Assembly: GCF_029846235.1 (NCBI RefSeq)
Contig: NZ_JARVWP010000014.1
Span: 130,041 to 194,040, forward strand
Length of the DNA stretch: 64,000 nucleotides
Source of the DNA: Bradyrhizobium sp. CER78
Lineage (GTDB): Bacteria; Pseudomonadota; Alphaproteobacteria; Rhizobiales; Xanthobacteraceae
Direction: 5' to 3'
The notes beneath the pieces are model-generated. The model saw nothing but the letters and a program-made list of their open reading frames with translations, made no database searches and was not told the DNA's origin. Made by a program: the position numbers and the translations under genes. Of this stretch, positions 38,338 to 47,507 are shown one piece after another. Each line of letters opens with the position of its first letter. Within the stretch, counting starts at the first letter, position 1.

Positions 38338-39060
38338 ATGGATATGAAGAAGTATGCGGCCGAGCTGATCGGTACGTTCTGGCTCACATTCGCCGGCTGC
38401 GGCAGCGCGGTCATCGCGGCCGGCTTTCCGCAGGTCGGGATCGGCCTGGTCGGCGTGTCGTTGGCCTTCGGGCTGAGCGTGGTGACCATGGCCTATGCGA
38501 TCGGCCATATCTCGGGTTGCCACCTCAACCCGGCGGTGACGGTCGGGCTCGCCGCGGGCGGGCGTTTCCCCGGCGGCCAGGTGCTGCCCTACATCATCGC
38601 GCAGGTTGCCGGCGCGATCATCGCGGCCTGGCTGCTCTATGTGATCGCCAGCGGCGCGCCCGGCTTCGATGTCAGCAAGGGCTTCGCCTCCAACGGCTAT
38701 GACGCGCACTCACCGGGCCATTACAGCATGGTGGTGTGCTTCATCATGGAGGTCGTAATGACCATGATGTTCCTGTTCATCATCATGGGATCGACCCACG
38801 GCAAGGCGCCCGCCGGCTTCGCGCCGCTCGCCATCGGCCTCGCGCTGGTGATGATCCATCTCGTCAGCATTCCCGTCACCAACACCTCGGTGAACCCGGC
38901 GCGCAGCACAGGACCCGCGCTGTTCGTCGGCGGCTGGGCGCTGGCGCAGCTCTGGATGTTCTGGGTCGCGCCTTTGATCGGCGGTGCGCTCGGCGGCGTG
39001 ATCTATCGCTGGCTCAGCGACGAGCCGACCGGCGTCGTCGCCGGCGTCAAGACTGCGTGA
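38338..39060 (+). CDS. aqpZ: Aquaporin Z
   Basis: A 240-residue six-helix water channel. Both NPA boxes are present, HLNPAVTVGL (about 62) and SVNPARSTGPALF (about 183), with the selectivity-filter Arg after the second. The N-terminus MDMKKYAAELIGTFWLTFAGCGSAV is typical AqpZ. GGGAGATGGCAC precedes the ATG. The gene is convergent with purK across a 173-bp hairpin-rich spacer. Confidence 0.96.
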   Translation: MDMKKYAAELIGTFWLTFAGCGSAVIAAGFPQVGIGLVGVSLAFGLSVVTMAYAIGHISGCHLNPAVTVGLAAGGRFPGGQVLPYIIAQVAGAIIAAWLLYVIASGAPGFDVSKGFASNGYDAHSPGHYSMVVCFIMEVVMTMMFLFIIMGSTHGKAPAGFAPLAIGLALVMIHLVSIPVTNTSVNPARSTGPALFVGGWALAQLWMFWVAPLIGGALGGVIYRWLSDEPTGVVAGVKTA

Positions 39061-39065
39061 TCGGC

Positions 39066-39163
39066 TAGAGCGTTTTCGAGCGAAGTGGACGCCGGTTCGC
39101 GTGAAGAAAACGCGTCAAAGCACAAAACCAGAGCATCGGTTTCAATCAGAGCCGATGCTCTAA
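39066..39163 (-). repeat. Dispersed repeat, copy 2 (reverse of copy at 10519-10612)
   Basis: It contains GCGTTTTC (39070-39077) and GAAAACGC (39106-39113), and the hairpin AGAGCATCGG...CCGATGCTCT (39130-39161). Reverse-complemented, the 47-bp block is the same as at 10562-10608 except for one base (by eye). It begins a few bases after the aqpZ stop. Confidence 0.85.
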
Positions 39164-39164
39164 T

Positions 39165-39225
39165 GGGATCGTGCTCGCCACGATCCCGACGGCGCCGGAG
39201 CGCGATGAAGATCTCATCGCGCTCC
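39165..39225. terminator. Two further perfect hairpins between aqpZ and purK
   Basis: GGGATCGTG-CTCGC-CACGATCCC (39165-39187, 9-bp stem) and GGAGCGCGATGA-AGATC-TCATCGCGCTCC (39197-39225, 12-bp stem) follow directly after the dispersed repeat. The genes are convergent, so a bidirectional transcription stop is likely; no long T-tract is present. Confidence 0.5.
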
Positions 39226-39233
39226 AGCGGAAT

Positions 39234-40343
39234 TCATGGCTTGCGGGGCGGCGTCACTTCGGTGACGTGCCCCATCTTGCGGCCGGGGCGCGGCGTGCCC
39301 TTGCCGTACAGATGCACGGTGGCACCGGGAACGGTGAGCCACTGCTCGTAGCTCAGGATGTCGTCGCCGATCAGGTTGGTCATGGTGACCACGTCGCCAT
39401 GGCGCACCGGCTTGCCCAGCGGCCAGCCGGCGATGGCGCGGATGTGCTGCTCGAACTGCGAGATCGAGGCGCCGTCGAGCGTCCAGTGACCGGAATTGTG
39501 CACGCGCGGTGCGATCTCGTTGACCAGCACCGTCGCCGCCTTGCCGTTGCCGGGAACCACGAACAATTCCACCGCGAGCACGCCGACATAATCGAGTGCC
39601 GACGCGATCTTTTCGGCGATCGCGCGCGCCTGTGCGGCAAGCGCCTCGGGAATCGCGGCGGGGGCGCGGGAGATCTTCAGGATGTGGTCGCGATGCTCGT
39701 TCTCAGTGACGTCGAAGCACTCGACTTCGCCGGACGCGGAGCGCGCCGCGATCACCGAGATCTCGCGTTCGAACGGCACGAAGGCCTCGAGGATGGCCGA
39801 CTTGGTGCCGAGGTCTTCCCAGACCTGTTCGATGTCATCGCCCGGGCGGATGATGGCCTGGCCCTTGCCGTCATAGCCGAAGCGGCGGGTCTTTATGACA
39901 GCAGGCAAGCCGATCCGTTCGATCGCGCCGCGCAGCGTGGCGACCGAGGAGACGTCGGCATAATCGGCGGTGCCGATGCCGAGTTTGCAGATGAAATCCT
40001 TCTCGATCAGCCGGTCCTGCGTGGTCTCGAGGATCTTGTACGCGGGCAGCACCGGGCGGCGCGCGGCGAGCACCATCGCGGTCGCGGCCGGGACGTTCTC
40101 GAATTCATAGGTGACGACGTCGACGTCGTTGGCGAACAATTCGAGCGCCTCGACGTCGGCGTATTCCGCGCAGGTTGCCTTCTGCACGACGTCGAAGGCG
40201 GGCGAATCCGGATCCGGCGAAAACACCTCGCAGCGCAGCCCGAGGCGCGCCGCGGACATCGCCAGCATCCGGCCCAATTGTCCTCCGCCGAGGATTCCAA
40301 TGGTGTCGCCCGGCTTCAGCTTCACTCCGTTCGAAGCCGTCAC
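39234..40343 (-). CDS. purK: 5-(carboxyamino)imidazole ribonucleotide synthase PurK
   Basis: An ATP-grasp enzyme of 369 residues in purine synthesis, making N5-CAIR from AIR, bicarbonate and ATP. It starts GDTIGILGGGQLGRMLAMSAARLG with the Gly-rich motif, has TRRFGYDGKGQ and the ATP-grasp metal segment LVNEIAPRVHNSGHWT. It overlaps the upstream purE stop by four bases (ATGA at 40340-40343). Confidence 0.97.
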   Translation of the reverse strand: MTASNGVKLKPGDTIGILGGGQLGRMLAMSAARLGLRCEVFSPDPDSPAFDVVQKATCAEYADVEALELFANDVDVVTYEFENVPAATAMVLAARRPVLPAYKILETTQDRLIEKDFICKLGIGTADYADVSSVATLRGAIERIGLPAVIKTRRFGYDGKGQAIIRPGDDIEQVWEDLGTKSAILEAFVPFEREISVIAARSASGEVECFDVTENEHRDHILKISRAPAAIPEALAAQARAIAEKIASALDYVGVLAVELFVVPGNGKAATVLVNEIAPRVHNSGHWTLDGASISQFEQHIRAIAGWPLGKPVRHGDVVTMTNLIGDDILSYEQWLTVPGATVHLYGKGTPRPGRKMGHVTEVTPPRKP

Positions 40344-40828
40344 GCCGCGCCCTCCGGATGGTCCTTGACCGCATCGGTCTGCTGCTTGCGCCAGGCCGCA
40401 AGGCGGCTCGACAAAGCAGGATCGTTGAGCGCGAGCACGCTCGCCGCGAGCAGCGCGGCGTTGATCGCGCCGGGCTTGCCGATCGCCAGCGTTCCGACCG
40501 GGATGCCCGCCGGCATCTGCACGATCGAATAGAGCGAATCGACGCCGGACAGCGCTTTCGACTCGACGGGAACCCCGAACACCGGAAGCTCCGTCAGCGC
40601 GGCCGTCATGCCCGGCAGATGGGCGGCACCACCGGCACCGGCAATGATCACCTTGTGCCCGGCAGCCTTGGCGCCCTTGGCAAAGGCATAGAGCCGATCG
40701 GGGGTGCGGTGCGCCGAAACGATGCGCGTTTCGCAGGCAACACCCAGCGCCGCCAGGGTTTCGGCGGCATGGCGCATGGTTTCCCAGTCGGACTGGCTTC
40801 CCATGATGATGGCGATCGGAGCGGTCAT
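40340..40828 (-). CDS. purE: 5-(carboxyamino)imidazole ribonucleotide mutase PurE
   Basis: A 162-residue class I PurE. The catalytic motif is visible as IIMGSQSDWETMRHAAETL, then SAHRTPDRLYAFAKGAKAAGHKVIIAGAGGAAHLPGM. It converts N5-CAIR to CAIR. First gene of the purEK operon; translational coupling to purK by ATGA overlap. Confidence 0.97.
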   Translation of the reverse strand: MTAPIAIIMGSQSDWETMRHAAETLAALGVACETRIVSAHRTPDRLYAFAKGAKAAGHKVIIAGAGGAAHLPGMTAALTELPVFGVPVESKALSGVDSLYSIVQMPAGIPVGTLAIGKPGAINAALLAASVLALNDPALSSRLAAWRKQQTDAVKDHPEGAA

Positions 40829-40866
40829 CTCTTCAATTCTGTGCAGGAATCCAAAAGCATAGGCCG

Positions 40867-40896
40867 ATTATAGGGGCGGCCCGGTTCTCATCCAAG
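40867..40896 (-). promoter_or_regulatory. Probable purEK promoter
   Basis: Read on the minus strand, TTGGAT is followed by an 18-bp spacer and a perfect TATAAT (40867-40872). The purE ATG is about 40 bp downstream. Good -10 match and correct distance. Confidence 0.5.
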
Positions 40897-40973
40897 GCGT
40901 GGCAAGGGAGTCAGAATGGACTATCCTGTCTTGGTGAATCCCGGCAAGCCTTCATAAGCAGGCCTCAACAAGG

Positions 40974-41711
40974 ATGCGCATGAAGAAGAAGACGACGGCG
41001 GCCGCCTCAGGGGCCGCAAAACGACGGAAAGGCGCGTCCGCCGCGCGTAAACCAGGGCCGGGCGGGACTGGAATCAAGGGTGCTGGAACCAAAGCGACTG
41101 GAACCGGAGCTTCCACGCGAGGCGCGGTCGCATCCGGCGACAAATCCACCATCCGCCGGTTGCGGGCGCAACTGGCGCGGGCCCAGGCCCGGATCGAGGA
41201 ACTGCAGGCCTCGGCCGAGACCGACTTCCTGCTCGGCATCCTGAACCGGCGCGGCTTCGAGCGCGAACTCGTCCGTTCGCTCTCCTTCATCAAGCGCTAT
41301 CAGGCCTCCGGCGCGCTGATCGTGCTCGACGTCGATCGCCTCAAGCCGATCAACGATGCCTTCGGGCATGCGGCCGGCGACGAGGTGCTGAAGAAAATCG
41401 TTGCCGCGATATCGGACCAGGTGCGCGCTTCCGACGTGGTCGGCCGTCTCGGTGGCGACGAGTTCGCGGTGCTGCTGTGGAATCTCAGCGAGACCGATGC
41501 GCGCGCCAAGGCGGCTGCGCTGGAAGATGCGATCGATCGCCTGACCTTCGTGTTCCGCGACAGCCGCGTCTCCGCGGGCGCCTCCGCAGGCGTCGCGATC
41601 CTCACCGCGCATTCGGACATCGATCGCGTTCTCGATGAGGCTGATCGCGCGATGTATGTGCGCAAGGCGCAGCGACGCCATGAATCCCAGGAGAATCCCA
41701 GAGCAGGATGA
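40974..41711 (+). CDS. Diguanylate cyclase (GGDEF) with basic N-terminal tail
   Basis: A 245-residue protein that makes c-di-GMP. The active-site loop is RLGGDEFAVLL and the inhibitory site RASD lies five residues before it, so product inhibition is expected. The N-terminal 70 residues are Lys/Ala/Gly/Thr-rich and then a short coiled coil (RLRAQLARAQARIEELQ) leads into the domain. No sensor or membrane segment is visible. The stop codon lies at the edge of a palindromic repeat. Confidence 0.9.
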   Translation: MRMKKKTTAAASGAAKRRKGASAARKPGPGGTGIKGAGTKATGTGASTRGAVASGDKSTIRRLRAQLARAQARIEELQASAETDFLLGILNRRGFERELVRSLSFIKRYQASGALIVLDVDRLKPINDAFGHAAGDEVLKKIVAAISDQVRASDVVGRLGGDEFAVLLWNLSETDARAKAAALEDAIDRLTFVFRDSRVSAGASAGVAILTAHSDIDRVLDEADRAMYVRKAQRRHESQENPRAG

Positions 41712-41937
41712 GTTTTGGTTCAATCGGCTTGGCGCGGTCTCGGTTCACCTCTCCCCGTTGGGGAGAGGTCGGATTGCGCCTGGCGATGCGAAGCATCGTC
41801 CAGTGCAATCCGGGTGAGGGCTCTTGCGCTCTCGATAGACCGTAACCCCTCACCCGATTTGCTGCGCAAATCGACCTCTCCCAAGGGAGAGGTGAACTTT
41901 CAAGGGCCGTTCCAGCTCAACCTGATCGCATCATCAC
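41703..41937. repeat. Mosaic palindromic repeat, copy B
   Basis: The same repeat as at 36707-37001 but without the two-palindrome insertion: the arms here meet as CCTCTCCCCGTTGGGGAGAGG. The apical hairpin (about 41771-41810) and the ATTTGCTGCGCAAAT hairpin are both kept. It begins at or across the GGDEF stop codon and ends just before the 41944 gene. Confidence 0.85.
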
Positions 41938-41943
41938 TAGCGG

Positions 41944-42195
41944 TTACAGCGCGCTGAGATCCTCCGGCACATTGCCGTAGGCGCGCAGCAGCTTGGCATC
42001 GCCGAATTCGCCGATCGCGGGATCGCCGGTGCGGCTGAACGCGACCGCGCCGATGCTGCCGGGCATCCGCGACATCGTCTCCGCCCGGCGCAGCGCGATC
42101 GCCGAGCTCTGGCATTCCTCGGCGCTGCCGGCGACCGGCGTGCCGTCGTCATCCTGCATGAAGGGCAGCGCCACGTAATAGGTCACGTCCGCCAT
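41944..42195 (-). CDS. Small protein of unknown function
   Basis: An 83-residue protein starting ADVTYYVALPFMQDDDGTPV and containing ECQSSAIALRRAETMSR and GAVAFSRTGDPAIGEFGDAK. TCAGGGAGC lies upstream of the ATG. I recognise no domain; the pattern looks like a short conserved Bradyrhizobium protein. It is downstream of the 42226 gene with a 30-bp gap, so probably cotranscribed. Confidence 0.75.
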   Translation of the reverse strand: MADVTYYVALPFMQDDDGTPVAGSAEECQSSAIALRRAETMSRMPGSIGAVAFSRTGDPAIGEFGDAKLLRAYGNVPEDLSAL

Positions 42196-42225
42196 TGCTG
42201 TGCTCCCTGAACGTCAGGACAAAAA

Positions 42226-42435
42226 TCAGGCGGCGTCGCTCGCCGCATGGCTTCGCGCCGGCACGCAGCCGGCCGTGATCGCGGCCTGCAATTCCTCGAG
42301 CTCGGCTTCCAGATATTCGTTGGCCATGATCAGCGCCTTGATGGTGCTGCGCAGGTTGCCGTCGCACATCGCGATCGCCTGATCGCAGGCCTTCTCGTAG
42401 TGGCTGTGCTCGGGCAGGGACGGCGGTGCGGACAT
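42226..42435 (-). CDS. Small acidic helical protein of unknown function
   Basis: A 69-residue protein. CDQAIAMCDGNLRSTIKALI and ANEYLEAELEELQAAI suggest two helices. The ATG at 42435 has GAGGGAG upstream and is preferred over the open frame that begins at 42501. Likely cosubunit or operon partner of the 41944 gene. No family recognised with certainty. Confidence 0.72.
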   Translation of the reverse strand: MSAPPSLPEHSHYEKACDQAIAMCDGNLRSTIKALIMANEYLEAELEELQAAITAGCVPARSHAASDAA

Positions 42436-42622
42436 GGCGAAACTCCCTCTGATGGCTGGCGGCTGGATCGGCATGTTCTTATTTTGTTCTTTTGGAGTCA
42501 AGCGGGGAAAACCGCGCGCGCGTCCGTTGCCGCGAACGTGAAGCCAACGAGGCGCTGTGGATGACGGGGAAAACCCACCGGCCGACCTGAACCGGCGGGC
42601 CGCCCAACCCGAGCGGCGCGCG

Positions 42623-42829
42623 TCAGGCGATGATGTCGGGCGTGATTTGATCTTCGATGAAGGCGATGCGGTCGCGCAATTGCAGCTTCCGCTTCTTCAA
42701 GCGCTGCAGCATCAGGAGATCCGGCGCTGGCGACTGATGCAGCGCGTCGATCGCGGCATCGAGGTCGCGGTGTTCCTGTTGCAGACGCGCAAGCTCGGCG
42801 AGGAGTTCGCGCTCATCCTGATCGTTCAT
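42623..42829 (-). CDS. YdcH family (DUF465) protein
   Basis: A 68-residue helical hairpin: ERELLAELARLQQEHRDLDA, then APDLLMLQRLKKRKLQLRDRIAFIED. The pattern L-x3-H-x2-L and the KKRKLxLRDxI motif define DUF465. Function unknown. It is divergent from a second DUF465 gene at 43070. Confidence 0.85.
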   Translation of the reverse strand: MNDQDERELLAELARLQQEHRDLDAAIDALHQSPAPDLLMLQRLKKRKLQLRDRIAFIEDQITPDIIA

Positions 42830-43069
42830 GGTTGTGTATTAACTGGTAAGCACGATGAGGTTGTTGCGGCCGAAGCAGCCGCTTACCGGAATATCCTCCC
42901 TGCGCGCGCGCCGCGCAAGCCGAACCGGTTCCACAATCACGATTGGTTACAGATAAACCGAAATGAGTGCATGCGGCATTTCGCGTCCCCCATCGACAGC
43001 GCCGCCCACTTGTGTACACTCAGGAGTCCGGATCGAACCTGAGGTTTAACGCACCGAGGAGAGTTCGCA

Positions 43070-43255
43070 ATGGCGATACAGGCCCATCTCGTTGAGCTGG
43101 AGCGTAAACACAAAATACTTGAGAACGAACTGCACGAAGCACTCGTTCACCCCTCAGTAGACGACCTGCATATTTGCGAGCTGAAGCGCCGCAAGCTGAT
43201 GGTCAAGGATCAAATCGAGCGGTTGAGACTTTCCGCTGACGACACGGTCCACTAA
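43070..43255 (+). CDS. YdcH family (DUF465) protein
   Basis: A 61-residue helical hairpin: AHLVELERKHKILENELHEA, then LHICELKRRKLMVKDQIERL. GAGGAGAG lies upstream of the ATG. It shares the (K)RRKLxxKDxI motif with the gene at 42623 but is a distinct paralogue, transcribed in the opposite direction. The 240-bp spacer between them includes a CTCAGG/CCTGAG inverted repeat (43019-43043) in its leader. Confidence 0.88.
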   Translation: MAIQAHLVELERKHKILENELHEALVHPSVDDLHICELKRRKLMVKDQIERLRLSADDTVH

Positions 43256-43348
43256 GCCGGTCCCCCTGTAAATTCGCAAATAATCTGGCCTTTCACCGAG
43301 GGATGAGCGCCAAAGCGCGCGTCCCCCGGGAGGCTATGCTGCATTTGC

Positions 43349-44455
43349 TCAGAGCTGTGCCAGCGCGCCGACATGGTCGGCGACCGCGAGCGACGATGTC
43401 AGCCCTGGTGACTCGATCCCGAACAGGTTGATCAGGCCGGCGACGCCGTGATCGGCCGGGCCCTGGATCAGGAAGTCCTGGGTTGCCACCGCTGGCGGCA
43501 CGATCTTGGGCCGGATTCCCGAATAGCTCGGCATCAGCGCGCCATCCGGCAGGGTCGGCCAGTATTTCCGGATTGCCGGATAGAACCGTTCGGCTCGGGC
43601 CGGATCGACGGCGTAATCGATGTGATCGATCCACTCGACGTCGGGGCCGAACCTTGCCTGTCCGGCCATGTCGAGCGTCAGGTGCACGCCGAGCCCACCG
43701 GGCTCCGGCACCGGATAGATCAGGTGCGAAAACGGCGCTTTGGCGCTGCAGCTGAAGTAATTGCCCTTGGCCAAATAGGCGGTTGGAATCAACGCGATCG
43801 GCATGCCCTCGACGTTGCGCGCGACCGCGGTTGCGCCGAGCCCGGCGGCATTGACCAGCAGATCGCAGGCGAGCGTCATGGGCGCTGCGCCGCCAGCCTC
43901 GATCTCGAACCCGTTGGCCGTCGCCCTGGCGTGGAGCAGCGGCGTATGGAAGGCGAACGCCGCCCCGGCTGCCTCGGCGTCGCCGCGCAGCGCCAGCATG
44001 TAAGCATGGCTGTCGATGATCCCGGTCGAGGGCGACAGCAGCGCCGCGTCGCAGTTCAGCGCCGGCTCCAGCGCGCGCGCCGCCTCGCCGGACAACAGTT
44101 GCATGTCGTCGACGCCGTTGGCCGCGGCATGCGAGCGGATCGACTGCAGTTTCTCGGTCTCCGCGGGTGTGGTGGCAACGATCAGCTTGCCGCAATTCCT
44201 GTGCGGGATGCCGTGCTCGGCGCAGTAGCGGTAAAGCGCTCGCTTGCCGCTGACGCACATCCGCGCCATCAGGCTGCCGGCCTTGTAGTAGATCCCGGCG
44301 TGGATCACCTCGCTGTTTCGCGACGAGGTCACCGTGCCGATCGCATCAGTCTCCTCGATCACAATCACTTCGCGGCCGGCCTGTGCCAGCCGGCGCGCCA
44401 CGGCGAGGCCGATCACCCCCGCACCGACGATCACGCAATCAACCCTGTCCATCAC
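43349..44455 (-). CDS. FAD-dependent oxidoreductase, L-2-hydroxyglutarate oxidase-like
   Basis: A 368-residue DAO-fold protein. The FAD motif GAGVIGLAVARRLAQAGREVIVIEE is at residues 11-35, followed by SSRNSEVIHAGIYYKAGSLMAR and NCGKLIVAT, the pattern of L-2-hydroxyglutarate dehydrogenases/oxidases. The C-terminal segment is FGIESPGLTSSLAVADHVGALA. L-2-hydroxyglutarate is the likely substrate by family but this is inferred. Confidence 0.82.
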   Translation of the reverse strand: MMDRVDCVIVGAGVIGLAVARRLAQAGREVIVIEETDAIGTVTSSRNSEVIHAGIYYKAGSLMARMCVSGKRALYRYCAEHGIPHRNCGKLIVATTPAETEKLQSIRSHAAANGVDDMQLLSGEAARALEPALNCDAALLSPSTGIIDSHAYMLALRGDAEAAGAAFAFHTPLLHARATANGFEIEAGGAAPMTLACDLLVNAAGLGATAVARNVEGMPIALIPTAYLAKGNYFSCSAKAPFSHLIYPVPEPGGLGVHLTLDMAGQARFGPDVEWIDHIDYAVDPARAERFYPAIRKYWPTLPDGALMPSYSGIRPKIVPPAVATQDFLIQGPADHGVAGLINLFGIESPGLTSSLAVADHVGALAQL

Positions 44456-44710
44456 GTCCTTCAGGTCCGAATATTTCCGCGCAGCCGCGCCTTGGTCATG
44501 GCCGCCAACATCGTTCAGCCGATCCGCTCGTTCTGGGCAAGTGGTTGGGCCATCTCAAATTGTCGGGGGGCCATGCCGCGTTAGTGGGGCATTAATCATG
44601 TCAGGGCAATTGCCGTAAATTAACTCGCATTGTCCAGTTGCATCCGTACGCGTTTACCCGATCCAAACCGCCGGAGCCGGACACTCGTCCTGGAAATCCG
44701 CGGGTGATCG

Positions 44711-47398
44711 ATGGCTGGCAGGAAGTGGCAGGCGGGCGGGAAGAATTCGATTCCGGCAAGGGCCGTCCTTTGCCTGATCGCCGCCGTTGTGCCGTTCGGC
44801 GCCGCCCGGGCCGCCTCCGCCGCCTTCGCGCCCTCGAGCTATCTCGGTGACCTCGATCCCGGCGTGGTCTGGGAGCTCCTGATCGGCAGCGTGGTGGTTG
44901 CCTCCTTTCTCGGCGCGGTCGGGCTCTGGGTGCTCTCCGCCCTGCGCAGGGCCAAGCGCGCGCAATTGCGGCGCAACGCCTTCGTGTCGTCGGCCCTCAA
45001 CCATCTTAACCAGGGCGTCGTGATGACCGATGCGCAGGAGCGCATCGTGTTCTGCAACGACCGCTATCTCGATATCTACGGCCTGTCGCGCGCCGACATC
45101 CGGCGCGGCATGACCGGCACCGAGCTGCTGGAGTTGCGCCGCAGCCGCGGCGTGCTCGACGTCAGCGTCGACGATTTCTTCGCCAGGGCCGCAGAGCCCG
45201 AGGGGCTGGTCACCGAACTGCCGGGCGGCAAGTCGGTGCTGGTGAAATATTTTCCGCTGCCGAACGGCGGCTCGGTCGCGACCCATCTCGATTGCACCGA
45301 CCAGCGCAAGCTGTCGCGCAAGCTGGCCTCGACCACGCAGTTCCTCGAATCCGTGCTCGACAACGTCCCGGTCTGCGTCGCGGCCAAGAACATCGAGGAC
45401 GGCCGCTACATCTTCGCCAACCGTGCGTTCGAGCGCTTCTCGCGTTTCTCCCGCGATCACATCGTCGGCAAGCGCCCCGACGAGATCTTCCGTCCCGAGA
45501 CCGCGCTCAGCATCGACACGGCCGACCGCGCGGCGCTGGACGCACCGGAGGGCTATCACCGCAGCGAATTCTTCGTCGAACGCGGTGCGGAGAAGCGCAT
45601 CCTGGCGTCGAACCGGGTGATCGCCCGCAACGAGGCCGGCGAGCCGGAGTTCCTGATCGCGCTGTTCGAGGACGTCACCGACCGCCGCTCGCTGTCGCGC
45701 GAGCTCGAGAACAACAAGAAATTCCTCGAGCTCGTGGTCGACAACATTCCGGTCTCGCTGATCGTGCAGCGGGTCAGCGACGGCCGCTACCTGCTGGCCA
45801 ACCGCAGCGCCGAGACGATCCTCAACCGGCGCCGCGAGGATGCCGCCGGCCTCACCGCGTCCGACATCTTCAACGCCCGCGAAGCCAAGCTGATCATCGC
45901 CCGCGACGAGGCCGCGATCCGCAAGCGCAGCATGATCGCCGAGGAGCACCCGATCTCGACCAAGGATGGTCTGCGGCTGTTCCTGACCCGCCGCATCACC
46001 GTGCTCGATGACCATGGCGAGCCGCAATATCTGATCAAGACCCATGAGGACGTCACCGACCGGCGCCAGACCGAGTCGCGCATGGCGCACATGGCCTATC
46101 ATGACGGCCTGACCGATCTGCCGAACCGCGCCGCCTTCCTGCAGGCGCTGACCCAGATGATCGAGGCCTGCGACGGCACCGACGAGGAGTTCGCCGTGCT
46201 CTGCGTCGACCTCGACGGGCTGAAGGAGATCAATGACGTCTACGGCCACGCAATGGGCGACAAGGTGCTGATCGAGGTCGCGCAGCGTCTGCAGACCGTG
46301 GCGCGCGGCGGCGTGGTCGCGCGGCTGTCCGGCGACGAATTCGGCCTCATCATCGACGGCAAGCAGCCGGTCGCCGGCATCGCGCTGGCCGAGCAGGCCG
46401 CCGAGGCGTTGGGTGAGGATTTCGCGATCGACGGCAAATCGGTGCGCACCGGGCTCACCGCAGGGATCGCCGTGTTCCCGCACAATGGATCCGACGCAGC
46501 CTCGCTGCTGGCCAATTCGGGCGCGGCGCTGTTCCGCGCCAAGGCGAAGTCGCGCGGCACGATCTCGATCTTCGAGCCCGAGATGGACCAGCAGATCCGC
46601 GATCGCCGCGTGCTGCATCAGGAATTGTCGGTCGCGATCAAGAACGGCGAATTGTCGCTCTACTACCAGCCGCAGGCGGCGGCGGGACCGAGCGTCGCGA
46701 GCAGCCAGATCATCGGTTTCGAGGCGCTGGCGCGCTGGCACCATCCGGTGCGCGGCTTCGTGCCGCCCAGCGACTTCATTCCGCTCGCGGAAGAAAGCGG
46801 CCTGATCGTCGAGATGGGCGAATGGATCCTGCGCGAGGCCTGCCGGGAGGCAGCCTCCTGGGCGGTGCCGATGCAGGTCGCGGTCAACCTGTCGCCGGCG
46901 CAATTCACCCATGGCGACCTCGTCGGCCTCGTCCATTCGATCCTGCTCGAGACCGGGCTGACGCCCGACCGCCTCGAGCTCGAAATCACCGAGGGCGTGC
47001 TGATCGAGGATTTCGACCGCGGCCTGTCCCTGCTGCGGCGGCTGAAGGCGCTCGGCGTGCGCATCTCGATGGACGATTTCGGCAGCGGCTATTCCTCGCT
47101 GAGCTATCTGCAGGCGTTTCCGTTCGACAAGATCAAGATCGACCGCGCCTTCGTCATCAACCTCGGCCGCAATCCGCAATCGGCGGCGATCGTGCGCGCG
47201 GTGATCGATCTCGGCCATGGCCTCGAAATGTCGATCGTCGCCGAAGGCGTCGAGACCGAGGCGCAGCTCGGCTTCCTCGCCGAAGAGGGCTGCGATGCGG
47301 TGCAGGGCTATCTGATCGGCCGGCCGGCCCCGATCGGTCAATTTGCCGCGTTGGTCGGCGGCGACCACCTGGCGGAAACCGTGCGCAGGGCCGGGTAA
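44711..47398 (+). CDS. PAS-GGDEF-EAL c-di-GMP signalling protein
   Basis: An 895-residue membrane protein with two N-terminal helices (about 15-35 and 55-78), three PAS-like segments (about 95-455), GGDEF (about 455-625) and EAL (about 640-890). The GGDEF loop reads SGDEF (540-544), and no RxxD inhibitory site is seen, so cyclase activity is uncertain. The EAL domain keeps EALARWHHP (671), VNLSPAQF, LELEITEG, DDFGSGYSSLSYL and KIKIDRAF, so phosphodiesterase activity is expected. Confidence 0.93.
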   Translation: MAGRKWQAGGKNSIPARAVLCLIAAVVPFGAARAASAAFAPSSYLGDLDPGVVWELLIGSVVVASFLGAVGLWVLSALRRAKRAQLRRNAFVSSALNHLNQGVVMTDAQERIVFCNDRYLDIYGLSRADIRRGMTGTELLELRRSRGVLDVSVDDFFARAAEPEGLVTELPGGKSVLVKYFPLPNGGSVATHLDCTDQRKLSRKLASTTQFLESVLDNVPVCVAAKNIEDGRYIFANRAFERFSRFSRDHIVGKRPDEIFRPETALSIDTADRAALDAPEGYHRSEFFVERGAEKRILASNRVIARNEAGEPEFLIALFEDVTDRRSLSRELENNKKFLELVVDNIPVSLIVQRVSDGRYLLANRSAETILNRRREDAAGLTASDIFNAREAKLIIARDEAAIRKRSMIAEEHPISTKDGLRLFLTRRITVLDDHGEPQYLIKTHEDVTDRRQTESRMAHMAYHDGLTDLPNRAAFLQALTQMIEACDGTDEEFAVLCVDLDGLKEINDVYGHAMGDKVLIEVAQRLQTVARGGVVARLSGDEFGLIIDGKQPVAGIALAEQAAEALGEDFAIDGKSVRTGLTAGIAVFPHNGSDAASLLANSGAALFRAKAKSRGTISIFEPEMDQQIRDRRVLHQELSVAIKNGELSLYYQPQAAAGPSVASSQIIGFEALARWHHPVRGFVPPSDFIPLAEESGLIVEMGEWILREACREAASWAVPMQVAVNLSPAQFTHGDLVGLVHSILLETGLTPDRLELEITEGVLIEDFDRGLSLLRRLKALGVRISMDDFGSGYSSLSYLQAFPFDKIKIDRAFVINLGRNPQSAAIVRAVIDLGHGLEMSIVAEGVETEAQLGFLAEEGCDAVQGYLIGRPAPIGQFAALVGGDHLAETVRRAG

Positions 47399-47507
47399 AC
47401 CGGCCTGAACCGTCAGGGCGGCTCCGCCGGCTGCGCTTGCCATCCGTTGCACGTCCGGTTACCGTCGAACCACCACATCATTTCGGCCGAGAAAGGAGGG
47501 CTGCGTC

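Noticed and set aside
46328..46342. SGDEF in the PAS-GGDEF-EAL protein as proof of an inactive cyclase
   Set aside because: SGDEF variants can be active; listed only as uncertain in the gene entry.
44654..47452. Open minus-strand frame of 932 codons over the GGDEF-EAL gene
   Set aside because: Antisense of a clear multi-domain gene, no family signature and no ribosome-binding site.
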